A stretch of 64,000 bases of DNA from Ochotona curzoniae. Its lineage: Eukaryota; Chordata; Mammalia; Lagomorpha; Ochotonidae. Shown here piece by piece: positions 62,054 to 64,000 of the stretch. Position 1 is the stretch's first letter. Each line of letters begins with the position of its first letter. The notes under the pieces are model-generated. The model was not told the DNA's origin. It did not search any database and saw nothing but the letters and a program-made list of their open reading frames with translations. The stretch is from NCBI RefSeq assembly GCF_017591425.1, contig NW_024466307.1, positions 6,091,001-6,155,000 on the forward strand, given 5' to 3'. Position numbers and translations under genes: made by a program.

Positions 62054-63654
62054 TAACCTCAACAGCCTGAGTGCAATGGAACCCATGTATCATCCTGCTC
62101 GGGAGTGGGACGGGCTGCTCACACTGTGATCCCATGGAACACATCTGGTTAGGTTTACACCAATCTGCACATCTGTGCTGAAGTTCATAAAAGGAATCAG
62201 TCCTCCCAGGAAGCAGCCGAAAGAGGCAAGAATCAACTTCCTGGTCACCATGCGTGACGCCCAAGCCTGGTGGAGGCCGAAAAGAATCAGAAGATGCCAC
62301 ATGAAAAGTTGGGGCCTTATCCTGAACCTCCAGGCTTGGGGCGTTTGGGCTGGCCTCGTTAGTGCCATCAGAGGCTGGTAAATACAAATCTGACATCATT
62401 CACAGTTTGGAGAAGCCTGAGTCAGGCGAACTAGAATTTTACTCTTTTTCTTGTTTAAATGATGGTTGTCACCTCAATTGTACACACTCTGATTTATGGA
62501 GATAATGTTATGTTTCTAGATATCATCAAACTTCTGATTAATCACGCTGCTTGCCATGCTCATGATTAATAGACTAGCAACATTTCGTAAGTGACCGGGT
62601 ACTTGAACATCAGTTACAGAGAGATGCGTACCTAAGTGTCTCTCATTAACGGAAAACTCAGGCAAGCTCATCTTTAGAGAACACAGAATTCACATATAAA
62701 TAAAGCTAAAGCTGCAACACACAAGCGAAAGAACTCAAAGCTGAGATAACACTCCATGTTTAATTCAAACAATTGGAGAAATAAATAAAACAACAGGAGT
62801 TAAGAAGGGGGTGTCAGGCTTAAAAACTACTTGGCTCTTATTAATGTGTAACAAATGTAATATTATTTAAAATTAAGTTTCTGAGGCATGGAAGACTTCC
62901 TGAGAAAAATCAAACTGGAGACTTACCACTTGTGATACATTTAGGAAGCATGGGGGCTCTGTAAATATTTATTAATGTGATAGTGGTATATTGTAACAAA
63001 TAAGCATATGGTTGTAGCTTATTATGTGGTAAGATGTTTGAATATTAAAATGCATATTTCAACACCTGATGGTAAAAATATACATTTATAATGTTGGGGA
63101 ATGTGTAATTCCTGGGGCACCCCATCACAGACCTACAGCCACTGTTCATCACCCAGCGTTAAGTCCTCTCTCTTACGTCAGGTGTGGGCAATGGTTTTCT
63201 GTCAAGGGTCATGAGGATAAGTGTGACTTCATCTGTGGGCCCTAACAATGTATCAATTTACACATGAACCTGCCACAGAGGGATGGCACCTATTCTGCCT
63301 GTGGTTGCTGGGGCAAGGCCAGACCAAGTGATTTTGCAGATGCTGCAACAGCCCATGGGCTGGATGTTTTCCATACCTGGGGTTCCCTACAAGAACGTGT
63401 GTAGAGTGTCACAGTACGTTAGAATAATGATGCCATGGACTAACTTAATCTCCTGTGTACTGAACTCTTTCGTTCGCATGATCTTAACCACAAGGGCATT
63501 CTTCCGGGTGAGAACTATTTGTTCTATCAGGATACATTTCCACCTTGATCTCTGTATATTTTGGAGCTTTTCAGAGCCATTTTAGGGTGTTTTACATCAT
63601 TCACGATGTAGTGTTCATAAGTATTCCTTAGTACAGGTAAAACCAGGTAAAAAC

Positions 63655-63750
63655 AAAACCTCTGGTGTTTTTTGAAGGCGATCTACCTGCATTTCTGTAA
63701 GGCAGGTTTAAGAATATGCTTATAAAAGCCTTTCACTTGAAGTCTTTTTG
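63655..63750 (+). repeat. Repeated 95-bp segment, copy 2
   Basis: acctctggtgttttttgaag, atttctgtaaggcaggttta, ttataaaagcctttcacttg then aagtctt. Same orientation as copy 1. Confidence 0.7.
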
Positions 63751-64000
63751 GATTTTCAGATTTTTCCTGTGTGCACCCGTCTTTTATCCAGTAAATCTTA
63801 TTGTACAAATTCTAGTTGTTTTGATGTACAGCTTTCTGACAACAGAACGCCAGGGTTAGGAGAGGCCTATCAGCTGTCATTTCGATCCATCTGGCACATG
63901 CATGCGTGCTAAATATTCTTATAAAGCTTTCAGGAGGCAGATACTGTGTTTGGCTTAGGAAAATTCAAGTATCAATTGCACGGTGTAGAGAGATTTCCAC

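Larger units (their letters stand above)
61504..64000 (-). other. MEF2C: MEF2C intron 5' of alpha1 (continues beyond window)
   Basis: This is the intron between the second MEF2-domain exon (not in the window) and alpha1. It contains a pair of related about 95-bp segments (61958-62053 and 63655-63750) and otherwise unique A/T-rich DNA. No SINE recognised. Confidence 0.7.

Overview
The window is vertebrate nuclear DNA, almost certainly from a lagomorph and more likely a pika (Ochotona) than a rabbit. The evidence is more than twenty tRNA-derived C-type SINEs, many carrying a 'cccatatggg' box, a 'gggagctggatggg' box and tails of the 'aatctgactttccaataaaaat' type, together with L1 fragments, ancient MIR fragments, (GT)n microsatellites and a spliced mammalian gene. 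The species call is an inference from repeat style.

The only gene I can support is MEF2C (myocyte enhancer factor 2C, a MADS-box transcription factor), on the minus strand. Nine coding exons lie between 61503 and 24007. They encode residues 87-473, counted in the form that carries alpha1, beta and gamma. With the 86 residues of the two MADS/MEF2 exons, which must lie to the right of base 64000, the exon lengths sum to exactly 473 residues, and every junction keeps frame with GT-AG ends. All three classical alternative-splicing choices of MEF2C are visible: the adjacent alpha1 and alpha2 exons (a 62-nt intron apart, so physically hard to join), the 24-nt beta microexon, and the internal 3' splice site that removes the 96-nt gamma domain from the last exon.

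Layout: 1-1965 is a GC/CpG-rich stretch that may be a promoter of a neighbouring non-coding gene. 1966-18990 is intergenic, with a dense cluster of SINEs, an antisense L1 ORF2 fragment split by SINEs, and a strange degenerate repeat block at about 7740-10400. About 19300-24006 holds the MEF2C 3' UTR and its downstream flank, with candidate poly(A) signals, a miR-21 seed match, a 10-base miR-9 match and a 16-bp palindrome containing a Pumilio motif. 24007-61503 holds the MEF2C exons and introns; the 18-kb intron between 33139 and 51203 contains most of the intronic SINEs. 61504-64000 is the intron leading to the MADS-box exons and carries two copies of an about 95-bp repeated segment.

I found no unknown multi-gene system. 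The points most worth checking are the splicing architecture of MEF2C, a perfect CTCF core motif in its last intron, possible RBFOX sites downstream of alpha2, and the GC-rich island at the left edge. Residue comparisons with human MEF2C are from memory of that protein, not from an alignment run here.
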